Assembly (NCBI GenBank): GCA_034620365.1
Contig: JAQGEQ010000263.1
Span: 496,001-560,000 of the forward strand
Length of the DNA: 64,000 nucleotides
From: Pegea sp. RAD2-039
Lineage: Eukaryota > Chordata > Thaliacea > Salpida > Salpidae
Direction: 5' to 3'
Below the pieces are notes generated by a model. It saw only the letters and a list, made by a program, of their open reading frames with translations, was not told the origin of the DNA and ran no database searches. The translations under genes and the position numbers were made by a program. Each line of letters starts with the position of its first letter. The first letter of the stretch is position 1. Below are positions 30,169 to 42,258 of the stretch, piece by piece.

Positions 30169-31557
30169 ATGCTAAAAAAACTTTTATCACGAAATGTCAT
30201 CAAGACTACAGCAAGCTCTATGCGGGCAATGACATCCTGTTCAACTACAGTTGATTTGAAAGAGGTTCTTTGTGAACAAATCCCCGAGAAGCAAGCTGAA
30301 ATTAAAGAATTCCGCAAAGAAATGGGTAGCACTAAAGTAGGAGAAGTGAATGTTGATATGATGTATGGTGGTATGAGAGGCATTAAAGGAATGGTTTGGG
30401 AAACATCTGTTCTCGACCCAGAAGAAGGAATCAGATTTCGAGGCTACAGTATCCCAGAGTGTCAAGATCTTTTACCAAGAGCTGTAGGAGGCAATGAACC
30501 TTTACCTGAAGGTTTGTTTTGGCTTTTGTGTACTGGAAACATCCCAACAGATGAACAAGTTCAATGGCTTAGTCGTGAATGGGCTTCTAGAGCAGACCTT
30601 CCTACCCATGTTGTCAATTTATTGGACCAATTGCCAAGCAATGTCCACCCAATGTCACAATTGAGTTGTGCCCTTACTGCTTTGAATACTGAATCCAAAT
30701 TTATGGAAGCTTACTCAAAAGGTGTTAATAAATCTCTTTACTGGGAATTAGTTTATGAAGATGCTATGAATCTAATTGCTAAGATTCCAGTAATAGCAGC
30801 AAAAATCTACCGTAATCTCTACAAAGAAGGTTCAATCAAAGGTGCTGTAAGTGAAAGCGATGATTGGTCTCTGAACTTCTGCAACATGCTTGGATTTGAA
30901 GACCCTCAATTTGTTGAACTGATGCGTTTGTATATGGTAATACATTCAGATCATGAAGGTGGTAATGTCAGCGCTCATACATCTCATCTTGTTGGTAGTG
31001 CTCTAAGTGATCCTTATCTTAGTGTTGCTGCTGCTATGAATGGCCTTGCTGGTCCATTACATGGTCTAGCTAACCAGGAAGTACTTGTTTGGTTGACTGG
31101 AGTCTATAAAGAGTTAGGAAGTCAAGAAGTTTCTGATGAAGCTCTTCATGATTATATCTGGAATACTTTAAAAAGTGGAAGAGTTGTTCCTGGTTATGGG
31201 CATGCTGTTCTCCGTAAAACAGACCCACGTTACACTTGCCAGCGCGAATTCGCTTTGAAGCACCTTCCTAATGATCCTATGTTTAAATTAGTTGGTCAAC
31301 TTTACAAGCTTGTTCCTGATATACTTTTGGAACAAGGAAAAGCTAAAAATCCATGGCCAAATGTCGATGCTCACAGTGGGGTCTTGTTGCAACATTATGG
31401 GCTTAAAGAGATGCAGTACTACACTGTTCTTTTTGGTGTTTCACGCGCTCTTGGTTGTTTGTCTCAGATGATTTGGAGCAGAGCTCTCGGGTTACCTTTG
31501 GAAAGACCTAAATCTATGAGTACTGAAGGCTTAAAAAAATTTGTTGGAAAATGTTAA
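30169..31557 (+). CDS. CS: Citrate synthase, mitochondrial, intronless
   Basis: It condenses acetyl-CoA with oxaloacetate to form citrate, the first step of the TCA cycle, in the mitochondrial matrix. One exon encodes 462 aa, close to the animal length of about 466. The first 25 or so residues are rich in Lys, Arg, Ser and Thr without acidic residues, as expected for a mitochondrial presequence. The catalytic triad is intact: His298 in GPLHGLAN, His345 in [14 protein letters not shown] and Asp400 in [31 protein letters not shown] and [11 protein letters not shown] are typical of the animal enzyme. A candidate AATAAA is at 31847-31852. The lack of introns contrasts with most neighbours and could reflect an old retrocopy or simple intron loss; no target-site duplication or poly(A) tract is obvious. 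Confidence 0.98.
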   Translation: MLKKLLSRNVIKTTASSMRAMTSCSTTVDLKEVLCEQIPEKQAEIKEFRKEMGSTKVGEVNVDMMYGGMRGIKGMVWETSVLDPEEGIRFRGYSIPECQDLLPRAVGGNEPLPEGLFWLLCTGNIPTDEQVQWLSREWASRADLPTHVVNLLDQLPSNVHPMSQLSCALTALNTESKFMEAYSKGVNKSLYWELVYEDAMNLIAKIPVIAAKIYRNLYKEGSIKGAVSESDDWSLNFCNMLGFEDPQFVELMRLYMVIHSDHEGGNVSAHTSHLVGSALSDPYLSVAAAMNGLAGPLHGLANQEVLVWLTGVYKELGSQEVSDEALHDYIWNTLKSGRVVPGYGHAVLRKTDPRYTCQREFALKHLPNDPMFKLVGQLYKLVPDILLEQGKAKNPWPNVDAHSGVLLQHYGLKEMQYYTVLFGVSRALGCLSQMIWSRALGLPLERPKSMSTEGLKKFVGKC

Positions 31558-32880
31558 AAAGAGTTAATAAGAAATATTCACGATAAAGAAATTGGAAATT
31601 GCTTTCAAGTCTTCAAATTACTATTTCCTTTTAAGATTTCAGCTAGTCAGAAAATTTAAACATAATTTCTATTTAAATACCATTCTGTACTCACTTCATA
31701 TTTTTTAGTGTGGAAAAAATTTGATTTAAGCTTGTATTAGATGTTAGAATGGTTTTTCTTTCATCTAACTTTCGTTGCAAGCTTTTTTTCTGTCTATATC
31801 TTCTCAAAATTTATTTGTTTGATTTGTTGTAAAACTAAAACTTGATAATAAAATCGTGAGTTAATAACATCATTTACAATTTCTTATTTCAAAATAGATT
31901 TATATTTTGATATCGGAACTGGTGGTGGATGTAGTTACACTAACCTTCAACTTTTGACCTTTAAATTACTAAAAGTCTATAATCGAAACTTTTCGATTTA
32001 TTAGAATAAGATTAAGTTAATTTTTACAATTTGTTTTTTGTAAATTAGTCAATCAACAAGTTTTTAAAAGCGGATTAGAAATTTTAATCAACTAAACACA
32101 ATGTCAGTAAAATATCTTTTCAGTTTTAGCTCTATATTCTCAGAAAAATTACTAATAAGTTTTACTGTGAAATAAGAATTAGTTAACCATTAATTTTACT
32201 GTTAAAATGATATTCAGATAAATATTTATCTTCAAATATTTCATTTATACAGATGACTTATCTGTCTGACTCATCAGAAGGATATTACTTAATAATAAAC
32301 TTAAAATTACAACGTTGTTGTAATACTAGCAAAAAGCTTTTTGTAGACTTTCATGACTAAATTTAGTTGATTTAAATTCAAGGAAACAATTTTATTGCTT
32401 AACATTTTAGAAATGTTTCCCAAATAGTGATAGAACTGTCTCATAAATACTTTTTTTCGTTGTAACTAAAACCATTGACAGTTTTTTGAAGTAAGAAGTT
32501 TTGATTACAACAATTCTAAGAAATTCTCAAAAATACATTTTATAGCAAAATTTTATTAATAACTTCGAAAAAAATTGAAATAAAGTTTTAAAATAAATTA
32601 ATAATTTTAGTATAATTAAAATCTTTTATAACTCTTTATTGATCAAAAAAATATTGTTACTTTTATCTAATTTCAATCAACTCAAAATAAGATAAACTAA
32701 AACTCAATCAATTGACTAAACTCATAAATTGTTTGTTCATTTTAGCAAAAAGATCTATGAAGCAGTCAGGAAGGTAGGTGTAAGCTAATAAGGAAATTTG
32801 AGCGGGCGTACAATTCTTTAAAAGAGAAATAATGTTGTGGAATATGCTAGAAATTTAGTTAAAGACTTTTTGATGAGAAT
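31558..32880. other. 3' UTR and intergenic region after citrate synthase
   Basis: Contains the citrate synthase 3' UTR with AATAAA at 31847-31852, then AT-rich sequence with no supported gene. Confidence 0.5.
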
Positions 32881-33316
32881 ATGAAGACGACTTTTGTGAT
32901 TTTGTTTTTTTCTTTATTGGTGTTTGTAGTAGGTGAAGAAGAATTTGATCTTAGTCTAATGTGAGTTTTTTAGTTTGAAATTGTTCATTAAGAAGTAAAT
33001 AATTTAATATAAAAAAATTAATCTTATAGACAAAATGATTTGGATCAAGAGATAGAAGCTGAACAAAGTTAGTAGTTTGATTATTTTATAAAAGTCATCA
33101 GAAATTAAATAATAAATATTTAATAAAGAATTCTTACTAAGTGTGACCCTTTTAGGTGTACTAGATGCAGGTGATCTCACAAAACAAGACTTAGAAGTTA
33201 CAGATCTTCCATCTTCAAAGATACATCAATATGAAGAGAGCGAAGTTTTTACAAAAGAAAACCTTGCTACAGAAGAAGATGGTGCTTATCCTGAAACAAA
33301 AGAAAGGGCTTATTAG
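32881..33316 (+). CDS. Small acidic secreted protein, 3 exons, unknown function
   Basis: Three short exons, 32881-32960, 33030-33067 and 33156-33316, join in frame to 92 aa with GT-AG introns of 69 and 88 nt. Residues 1-18 or so form a textbook signal peptide: MKTT, then a stretch of Phe, Val, Leu and Ile ending in VVG. The mature part is strongly acidic (many Glu and Asp, few Cys or Lys) and ends in KERAY. I see no dibasic processing sites, no cysteine framework and no family resemblance. A candidate poly(A) signal (AATAAA near 33393) follows within 80 nt. The signal peptide, frame continuity over two introns and poly(A) signal support a real gene; a peptide precursor or a secreted matrix or gland protein are possibilities I cannot separate. 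Confidence 0.65.
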
Positions 33317-35397
33317 ATCATCAGTGAATATAGTTTAATAATCTTTATTTGTTAGTAAGATCTGCGTTCAATCAAGTTTAAATTTTGAAATAATAAAATA
33401 ATTGAAGAGAAGGAAAAGTCGCTTGTTTTAAATTTTTTGAAAATATATTTTATTAATAAAACCACTCTTGTAAACAATTTTAAAAAATGGTTTATAAGAA
33501 TGTTTATGATATAGTGATTCTACTTTAAGTAATAACTGAGTGCTAAATCTTAAGAACTTACAATAATTTTCACTAAACTCTTTACAAGTATTTCTAGATT
33601 TAATAAAATCATAAATACCTAAGGCTACGTTAACTTAACAAAAATTGTATGCATAGCTTAAAGCTAAAATATTTTAAAGATCTTTAAAAAAGTATAAAAG
33701 GTTTGATAAATACTTGAACAGTCTTAAGATCTGATAAGTAATACTTTAAACAGTATGATGAATCAACCTAAAGTGCATCCTGTTACATGCTGAAAATACT
33801 ATTAACAAAACTTGACAAAGCTTAAAATGACTTCAAAGCAAAACGATAAAGAACAAGTTTTTAAATTTTAATTTTTGGTTGAAGTCTTAAAAGATCAACT
33901 TAAAACCAATTTGTTTTAAGCTCTAAATTTGCTTTTTTAAATCAAATTAGATTGATTTATAATTGTGAAAAAAAATAAAGAAGAAGTTATGTTTCAACAA
34001 ACTCTTACTTTTAATTATTTTGTTATTTTTGTAAAGAAGCGTTTAGGAAGTTTTAATTAGTTTCAATATTCTAATATCAGCTATCTACCATGTTAGATTT
34101 GCAATTTTAATTTTAAAATTTGTACCTTTTTATTAAATTTCTACTTCTTAAATGTTTATAGTAAATACATTTGTATAACTTTAAGAACTAAATATAAATA
34201 AATAAGTAAAAACTTTTATGGAATAAAAGCAAACTTGAAAATATAAAAATGATCTAATAAACTAAAACTAATCAAAAGTTTAAAACTAAGATTTTAATTC
34301 CTTAAGTAGCTTGCTTATGTAGAAGTTGTTTAATACAATGATTCAATTTTTATCTGAAAAGCATTTTTAGTTTGTTTATCTTCTCAAACTTTTTGTTTTA
34401 TCATTATGAAATTATTTTTAAAACACGTAAGCAATAATCATAAAATCTCTAAGCCAAATTGTTTCGATTCTAATTTTAAAGTTTTGATAAACACTTAAAA
34501 AAAAGCAAATATTATGATTTTTTTCTTATTTTGTTTTACTATATTATATTTGTATTGACAATAGTGGTTGAAAATATTTGATCAATTAATAAAAAAAAAG
34601 ATTTGAAATTGTCATATTATAATATTAATTTTATGAAAGATTAAGTATTATTTGAATTAAAATTGCTTGCAGTTGTAAATTTAAGTTCTATTATCTCAGT
34701 TTTTGTAATTTTATTTACCTCAAATAAAGCAAAATCATATATGCTTAGCTGTCAAATCAACTTGTAATTAACAAGCTAAAAGTTATTATGACAAAAATTC
34801 TTTAGTTTGTTTTTCTATGCCCAAATTTTTGTTGTTAAACTATTTTTTCTGTAAAATTTCTGATTAACACTTTCATCTATGATAATATTAATTTGTAGTT
34901 AGAATTAGTGGTTTTAAAAATGAAATATTTATTGATTAATAATAACTTATTAGTTATAATATGCTTTTTTAGCAGATGAAAAAATAATTTAGGTAAAACT
35001 TAAGAATTGTTTTTGAAATTTATATCTCATTTTTTATTATTAAAACTATTTATCTAGATATTTATAGTTATAAATGGATAACAATTAATTTCCCCAAAAT
35101 AGTGTAAATTAAGAAATAATTATTTCTACTCAAATAATTAAAGTTTTAATTTTGTTGTTTCGGTAAAGGTTTATTTGATTTATTTTTAAACATTTTTTAA
35201 AGTTATAAGTAATAAAATTTGATTTGAAACTTTAAATATGTTTTCAAATATATTATAATATGAAAAAAATCATTTTTTATTGATTAATAAATAAATAAAA
35301 TATTACTATGATATATAATTCATTGAATTTAATTAACTTTTTTTTAGAAATTGCTATTAAACATATTTTAAATTATTTATTGAATATATAAAATAAA
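33317..35397. other. AT-rich intergenic region upstream of VPS54
   Basis: No gene seen. A pyrimidine-run 3' splice-like signal ends at 35347, 51 nt before the VPS54 start codon. Confidence 0.5.
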
Positions 35398-38300
35398 ATG
35401 AATCTATCAAAAAAATCCAATGGAACAAAGCCACCTAAATGGAACATTTGTGAATCTAGAGTAAATATGGCCTCACTTCTAAATGATCCACGAAAGATTA
35501 AAAGAGATTATGATCTATTTACAAAGGATTGGGGCGAAACCTTTAGAGATTTACCAAAAGGTATCTTTGTATAACTTTTATCTTTTTATGAATTGTCTTT
35601 AATAAAGCTGAATTTCTAAATTAATATATAAAAGTTCTTATAACTGATGATGATAATATCTTTCCTACTCCGACATTCTCACAAATGTCTCTGAGACGAT
35701 TGATCTTGACATAATGGTCAATATGGTGGCTAAAACTACATCTTCTTTGAAATCATCAGTTTTCAACACCCTTGATCAGATCCCTGCTTTATTTTCAAGA
35801 AAGGCTTCTTCTTTATCACTACCTTTATCTCTACTTTTTAACATGACTCTGAGGCGAGGAAGAGTTTTACAAATTTGGAAGAAGGCTATCATTACTCCAA
35901 TTCACAAAAAAGGGTCCCAGAAACACCATCTAATATCTGATGTCCAGCATGGTTTTGTGAAATGGAGATCTTCTTTAACTAATGAGCTTACACATATTCC
36001 ATATAAATATATCTACTCCTTATAACATCATCTATCTAAATTTCCAAAGATATTTGATTCTGCCCCACAAAACAAACTCATTATTATTTTACAAAAATTA
36101 AAAATCAGCAGTTCTTCAGAGTTCTGTTTCTTTCACTGGTTCTTCAGGGTCGCGTTCTGGGTCCCCTTCTCTTTTTAATTTTCATTGAAGACCTCATCAG
36201 AAGATTAGTAGCAGTAGATGATGTCAGAGTGTTTGTGTATTTAGATGATATCAAGCTATTATCTTGTAATCCTTCAAAACTTCAAACTGCACTACACACT
36301 GTAGAAAACTGGTCTATGAATTGGCAGCTCAGAATCCAGCCCACAAAGTCTGAACTCATAACTTTTTCTCGTAAACCAGCTGCAAATTCCTTGAACCAAT
36401 ACTCCATCAATAGATTTATTATTCAACGAGTATCTTCGGTCCTAGACCTTGGCAGTACTCTATCACCTGACTTTAAATGGCGCATTTATGTTTTCAAAAT
36501 ATTTGCAAAATCAATCAACCTTGTCCACCTTATTATTAAGACTTTTAATTCTAAGGATCCATACTTCTTTATCAACATCTTCAAATATTTCCAACTTTAT
36601 CAAGGTGTTAGTATCCGGAGATCAAAATATATTCCTGAAGTTGATCAATATGATTTCTCACAATATTTTGAAGACACACATGACAGATTACTTCGTCATC
36701 AAAGTCAAAGTTCACAGATGCTTCGTGAAAAAGAAGAAGATGAAACAGTTTTATTCAACAGTAAATTCAGGTACAAAAAATTTGACAAATTCCATTCTTT
36801 ACATCAAATCTCAACAGAGATTCTGAAACAGTATCAAAGAGCTCTGCTCAACAAACTAAAGATGCAATTTTAAGAACCCGGAAAGCATTTAGCATCCTAC
36901 CAAAGATATTTTTAAGATCAGACTTCTCAATGCATCATCCACAAGTCTTCAGTAGTGTCTTACAACCAGATCACACCAACTACTTGATGAGGTACGTCAC
37001 CACTAACGACTTATCACTCTTTTAGACTCTTCTTTAAAGATCAACAGCATCACCTAGTGTTCCTTCTCAACCAACATCTTCAAGAGCTCTTCAAGAAGAA
37101 TTGAGTCAATATCTCGATATGGTGGAGGTTGCTCTTGTTCGTCAGATTTCTCTTCAGTCAGATGCCTTCTTTAACGCGATGACTTGTCATGATATGCTTC
37201 ATGTAAGTTGGGTATTGACGTCATCGTCACAATGACGTCATCCATTGAAGTTTGTAGAGTGACTTGAATGTGACGCTGAGTAATGTGAAGAGCTTGCTGC
37301 AGAAGAATCAAATTGTTGATACAAATATCGTGAAGAACTCGTTAAAGGTGAATTTTTAAAAGCTCCTTAATCATCTGCATCTTAAGATCTTAAAATATCT
37401 CGGAAGAGACCCATTTGTTCCTGGAGTATCCAAGTATCTTAACATGATGATCTGCTTTTTAGTGTGTTCCTAGCACCAAAAGATAGTAATAGTTTTCCCA
37501 GGACCTCTTATCTTCTCTTCTTCTGTGGTTGATCTTCAAGGAGTTAACTTCAGGGACTTTCTTCTTTAAACATCCGTACATCTACAGATGCAGATATAAA
37601 TTGATTTCTAACCAAGTGGTCTTGAAACTGAAGCATTCTAGATATCCAGTTTTTAATCCAAAACCTTTCATCTCCCATCTATCTTCTAAGATGTCTTCTA
37701 GGATGTCTTCTAGGGTGTCATATTTTTGTTGGACACTAATAATCCACTGAAGATACACTTAGTTTAGAACCTACCAATTACAGCGCTTCTAAATCGCCCC
37801 AACATCGTTTCTCGTCATCAGATCTCGCGTCAAATAACCACGTGACCTCTTCCTTTAGGTTTCACGTCTTCATCGCCTTCAACGAAATTCAAACAAATTA
37901 TTGAAGAAACTGCAATTGATGTCAACAGTTCGTCAAACTCAACCAACTATTCAGTTGTTGCTAAGTGGCAACGAGTACGCAGGTGCTCTCGACCTCATCA
38001 CTACCACCCAAGATGTCCTCTACAACGAGCTTGCTGGCATCCAGTGCTTCCGGTTTGTGTCTCAAACCATCATGATGACGTCATCAACGTCTCGCATATT
38101 CGCAGACATCTCAGCAGCCAGTTGAGTGAGATGGAACGTGCAATCGCGCAAATGATGCGACAAGACATGGCTGAATGTGTTCGCGATGAATTGAATCGCG
38201 ATTTTGATGACGTCACTTGTAGTAACCCTCATCGGTTAACAGCAGTGACCTTAGGTCTGGTCCGTCAAGGACAATTCAACTTTCTCGACGGGTTTCGGTC

Positions 38301-40661
38301 AGTTAAACGGTTGCCAGGGTGACAAAACGCTAATTAGTCGTTGTTTAGTGATGAAGTTGAATTAGTTGTCAAGGAAACCATCAAATCGGTTGTTGGTGAA
38401 GCTGTTAGTGATGACGTCATCGACGCTTCTAGTCTCGCGAGCCGAATGCGATCGATGTCGTTTCCTGATTGGCTCTTACTACTGGATCAAATTCTCGATA
38501 ATCTGCTTCTGATTCTTAGGTAAGAGTGACGTCATCATGTATGCGTGACGTCATCATATCGCGATTCCAGACGAATCAGTGGACTCTTGAAGGTGATTAG
38601 TGAGGTGGCGACTCAACATTGGCAAGCTGATCCACCGAAAAAAGTCAAAATTATTCGGAAGCGACAAAAAAGCGCTGATGACGTCACAAAACGCGAAAGC
38701 GCGGTGAAGACGGCAATCGAAACAAATCCTTTTGGATGTGAGGAAGAAGGAATGATGGAAGATCTTGCAAGCTGCGAAGATCAATTGATCAGTGAAGCAG
38801 CTGAGACGTTTGTGACGTCATCAAGACTCGAGTCTTCATCTTCGGAAGAGGAGGAAGAAGAAGAAGAATCAAATGACATCAAAACTCTTCTCAGCAACAT
38901 CCAGGACATCATCTATTGGACTTGCAACTATCAACAAAGCAGGTGACGTCATCACTTGCTCTTTACACTCTTCATCGATGACGTCATCAACAGATGCGTG
39001 AAAGTGATTGTCGCGAAAGGAAAAGATGGATCTTTGGAGAAGCTGACGTCATCAGAGTTTCTGCAGCTGGCAAAATCAATCAAGCGTTACATGGACGAGT
39101 TGGAAAAGGTCGTGAGCACATGCAGTGGACAACAAGGTACGCGATGTTTCATTAATGTCTCTCTCTCGCGATGATGACGTCATAGAAGCTTCGAGTGAAC
39201 GCTGCGGAAGATTAACAGATCAACTGCAGGGAGCTTTGAGAGCTCAAGCAGGAAAATTTGTTAACAGATTTCATGATGAAAGAAAAACGAAATTATCGAT
39301 GATATTAGATAGTGAATTGTGGAAACAGGTTCGCGCGTTTTCGATGTGACGTCACGTGGTGTGTGACGTGATCTTTTGATAGGCTGATGTTCCACAAGAG
39401 TTATTTGATTTGATTCAAGGTTTAGTTGAAGGAAGAAAAGATTGGGAGTCTTTGAAGATGAGTGGAATCAGGTGAGATCAACATCTACTGATCTTCATCA
39501 GATCATGACTTGATCTTCTTATAGTGATGTGAAACATGATCTGATGGTAATTAATGGCGAGAAATTCGCGGTTGCAGGAACAGTCCTCATCCTTCTTCAA
39601 CTAGTCACTAACTACTGCAAGTAAGTTACTCATCTTTTAATGATCTTCTTCATCTTCATCTTTAAAGATGCTGCTCTGATTATCCAGCTTCTTGTTCTGA
39701 TCTTGTTCATCGTCTTTGTGATCTGCTCACAACATTCAATTCAAAAACTTGTCAATTAGTGCTTGGTGCTGGTGCTATTGAAGTTGCTCGGTTAAAAACC
39801 ATCACCACTAAAAACCTGGCACTTGCTTCACGTTCACTTCAGGTTAGAACCACTTTTACTGGTCATTGACCACCTCTACTGGTCACCAACTACCCGACCA
39901 TCTCTACTGGTCATCAACCACCTCTACTAGTTATCAACCACCTCTACTGGTCACCAACCACCTCTACTAGTCACCAACCACCTCTACTAGTCACTTAATT
40001 TTTGTTTTCTTCGCAGCTAGTTCTAACTTGCCTTCCAGCAATTCGAGCTCATTTTCACAACTACCTACGTCATCCGATGACGTCATCAGTTGATGTGTTG
40101 CGTCAGTTTGAAAATGTCACCAAAGTCTACCAGGTGCCCTTTCTACCTTCTAACGCCCCATAATGACGTCATAATCACAGGAACACGTGTCTGAGATCCA
40201 CAACAAGTTGGTGACCATCGTGGGCTCAGTGTTGGTCAAACAACTGAATAATTGGCAGGTCAAAGCACCAGTACCATCCTCTGCCTTCAGGTCGATTTGT
40301 CGTCAGTTGAGCAAATTTCATGAAACCATCGTCACGTTGCTACCACCGGTTAGTTGCCATGACAACCGATAATGACATCATTGTGACGTTGTGTGCAGGA
40401 ACAAGTTCGCGCGCTTTTTATCGCGCTCAACGATCGATTCCGACAACTGGTCAGCACCACCCTTCTCGCTTGTGACGTCATCAACGATGGTGGGCCGCGT
40501 CATGGTCTCGTCACTTCTGATCTGAATTTCTACGAAAAAACAGTGACGGTATGTAAATGGTGATGATGACGTAATTGTGAGCTGATGACGTCATCATGCA
40601 GATGCTAGAGGGTCTAGAAAGTTTGGATTTACAACTGACGTCAATTTGGAGAAGAAAATAG
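35398..40661 (+). CDS. VPS54: VPS54, GARP complex subunit
   Basis: A tethering subunit of the Golgi-associated retrograde protein complex, which captures endosome-derived vesicles at the trans-Golgi network. Eighteen exons join in frame to 941 aa (human about 977): 35398-35560, 36605-36770, 36818-36991, 37040-37202, 37258-37347, 37859-38052, 38106-38297, 38349-38519, 38571-38942, 38994-39136, 39186-39328, 39383-39471, 39525-39620, 39668-39842, 40017-40133, 40181-40348, 40399-40548, 40602-40661. Exon 1 gives NDPRKIKRDYDLFTKDWG. Later family blocks are LPKIFLRSDF, LQEELSQYLDMVEV, the MSTVRQTQPTIQLLLS-type segment, KFVNRFHDERKTKLS, VLGAGAIEVARLKTITTKN, VKAPVPSSAFRSICRQL and CDVINDGGPRHGLVTSD. 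Exon 9 holds an acidic Ser/Glu run. Fourteen introns are 47-55 nt. The exceptions are intron 1 (1,044 nt, LINE), intron 5 (511 nt) and intron 14 (174 nt, minisatellite). From about 37.2 kb onward the locus is GC-richer and full of TGACGTCA. Confidence 0.95.
35640..36600 (+). mobile_element. Decayed LINE reverse-transcriptase fragment in VPS54 intron 1
   Basis: Reverse-transcriptase blocks appear in order across several frames: LDQIPALF and LSLPLSLLFN (35714 on), WKKAIITPIHKKGS, DVQHGF, a frameshifted FDSAPQNKLI, LGPLLFLIFIEDLIR, then VYLDDIKLLS and KSELITFSR (36229 on), and DPYFFINIFK. Frameshifts and an internal deletion between the HKKGS and DVQHGF blocks show that it is dead. The position normally occupied by the YADD motif reads YLDD. 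The fragment ends immediately before VPS54 exon 2 and lies in the host gene's orientation. Confidence 0.85.
39858..40006. repeat. 20-nt minisatellite in VPS54 intron 14
   Basis: About seven imperfect copies of a 20-nt unit of the form CTCTACTRGTCAYCAACCAC. It makes this intron 174 nt long where its neighbours are about 50. Confidence 0.9.
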
Positions 40662-41421
40662 TTTTTGGTGTCGATAGCGGGAATTTCCCGGATGTGAAAG
40701 AAATGTGTAACGTAGCAATTCGAGGGAAAGGTCACGTGGTTGTGATTGACCGGAAGTTTATTGTTCCGGCGGTGCTATTTGTTGGATGACGTCATGTGAC
40801 TTTTTGGCGTCGATTCTTCTGGTTTTTGATTAGATTCAAAATTTATTTATATTTTTACAACAAAAATTTGTAACAAAATTACTTGTTGATAAAATTGAGG
40901 GTTTCAAGAAAAAGAGAAAATATTTAAGTTGAAGATCATAGTGTGAGTGAGAGACGGAAGATTTGATGTCAATTTCTAAAAATTAGTTTAAAGAAGATTT
41001 TTCTATTTTAAAATCTTACTTCACAACACAACAAGCATCTTCTTACTACATACTTACACAATAAGACTTACTAAATCTCGTCAACGTTTTCCAGACAACC
41101 ATTTTACTAAAAACTAAATTAGTAGCTTCAAAAAAGCATTTATTAAAGTATACTTTGTTTAATTAGTCGACCACAAAACTGTTTTGTAGTAACACCACAA
41201 TCTCTTGTAATCCTAGAAGGAAAAATCTTACGATTTTTTGAACAATTTTAATTTTACAAAAATAATTAACACAATGTTTACAAGTTACTGGTTTAAGATA
41301 TGATAATTTAATAGTTATATTTATTATTGATAAAATTCATTATAAATATTTATTATTTCACAACATAAAAGACCCCGGGTAGCAGGGTCATGAGAGTCTG
41401 GTTAATGACAATACTTCTAGG
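40662..41421. other. VPS54 3' region
   Basis: Contains a last TGACGTCA at about 40788, then an abrupt change to AT-rich sequence near 40800. TTTATT words around 41348-41354 could serve as the minus-strand poly(A) signal of the next small gene. No other gene seen. Confidence 0.45.
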
Positions 41422-41613
41422 TCAGTTTCCTTCTAACAGCTTCTGCGACGCCAGCTGCATCTGTTTCGCTGCATAACCTGGCTGTCGTGGAGAGTGGAGT
41501 CCTGCTACATGAACAACAACTGGATCTCCATAACTTCTGGCATATATATGACCGAAGCAGGTCAAAAAGACAAATATATTATAAATAATGAACCGAAACT
41601 TCAAGCAAACCAA
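41422..41613 (-). CDS. Small secreted peptide candidate, unknown function
   Basis: A 63-codon ORF on the minus strand that is clearly richer in GC than its surroundings. It starts MVCLKFRF and has a hydrophobic core (IIYNIFVFLTCF) ending in YARS, a good signal peptide with cleavage near residue 25. The mature region of about 38 residues (starting SYGDPVVVHVAGLHSPRQPG) has no cysteine and ends in KLLEGN. The sharp composition contrast, the signal peptide and nearby minus-strand AATAAA words support a real gene. It could be a complete short secreted peptide or the last exon of a longer gene. I do not recognise the family. Confidence 0.5.
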   Translation of the reverse strand: MVCLKFRFIIYNIFVFLTCFGHIYARSYGDPVVVHVAGLHSPRQPGYAAKQMQLASQKLLEGN

Positions 41614-42258
41614 TTTTATTGCAAAATTTGACGTCGATTTTGACTAATGACAATTAAGAAGCTAAAAGATTTCAAGTCTTTTACTGAAAATTTAAGAAAG
41701 AAGAACATTTCCCAGATGGTCTTCATCATATAACTGTTTACAAGAAAAATCTAGGCTGTGACACGAGTTATATCAAAGTATTTGTTTTACTAAAAATATT
41801 TGGTAACCTCAGTTTACTGTTAAAATAAATCACATTTTCTAATTTTAGCAAACCATTAAGCTGATATCAAAAGCTTGAAACTTGGTTGACAAGTTCAAAC
41901 CTCGTAAATGTGCGATGAATTCTAATTTTTTGCAATTATCTAAATCTAACTTTAGATTATGAAACAAAAAAATCAAAGTTTGTGAAATCAATACTTCAGT
42001 TTTAATATATGATTTCTACAAATGCTCTAATTTGTGTTTTCCAAAAAAATTCTTTTGCAACCTTAAACAAATTAATTTCAAAACTTTATTCTATAAAAAA
42101 GTTACTTATTTCATAGAAAGTAATAATCTAAAGCTTTTTAGTCGAAGTTTGAAGTTATAAAAACAATTTAGGGTTGTTTCTAACCTTTTTATATCTGATA
42201 AAATTAGAAAGACATTATTTTTTTTATACTTAAATCATAATCTCCAAACAAAATTAAA

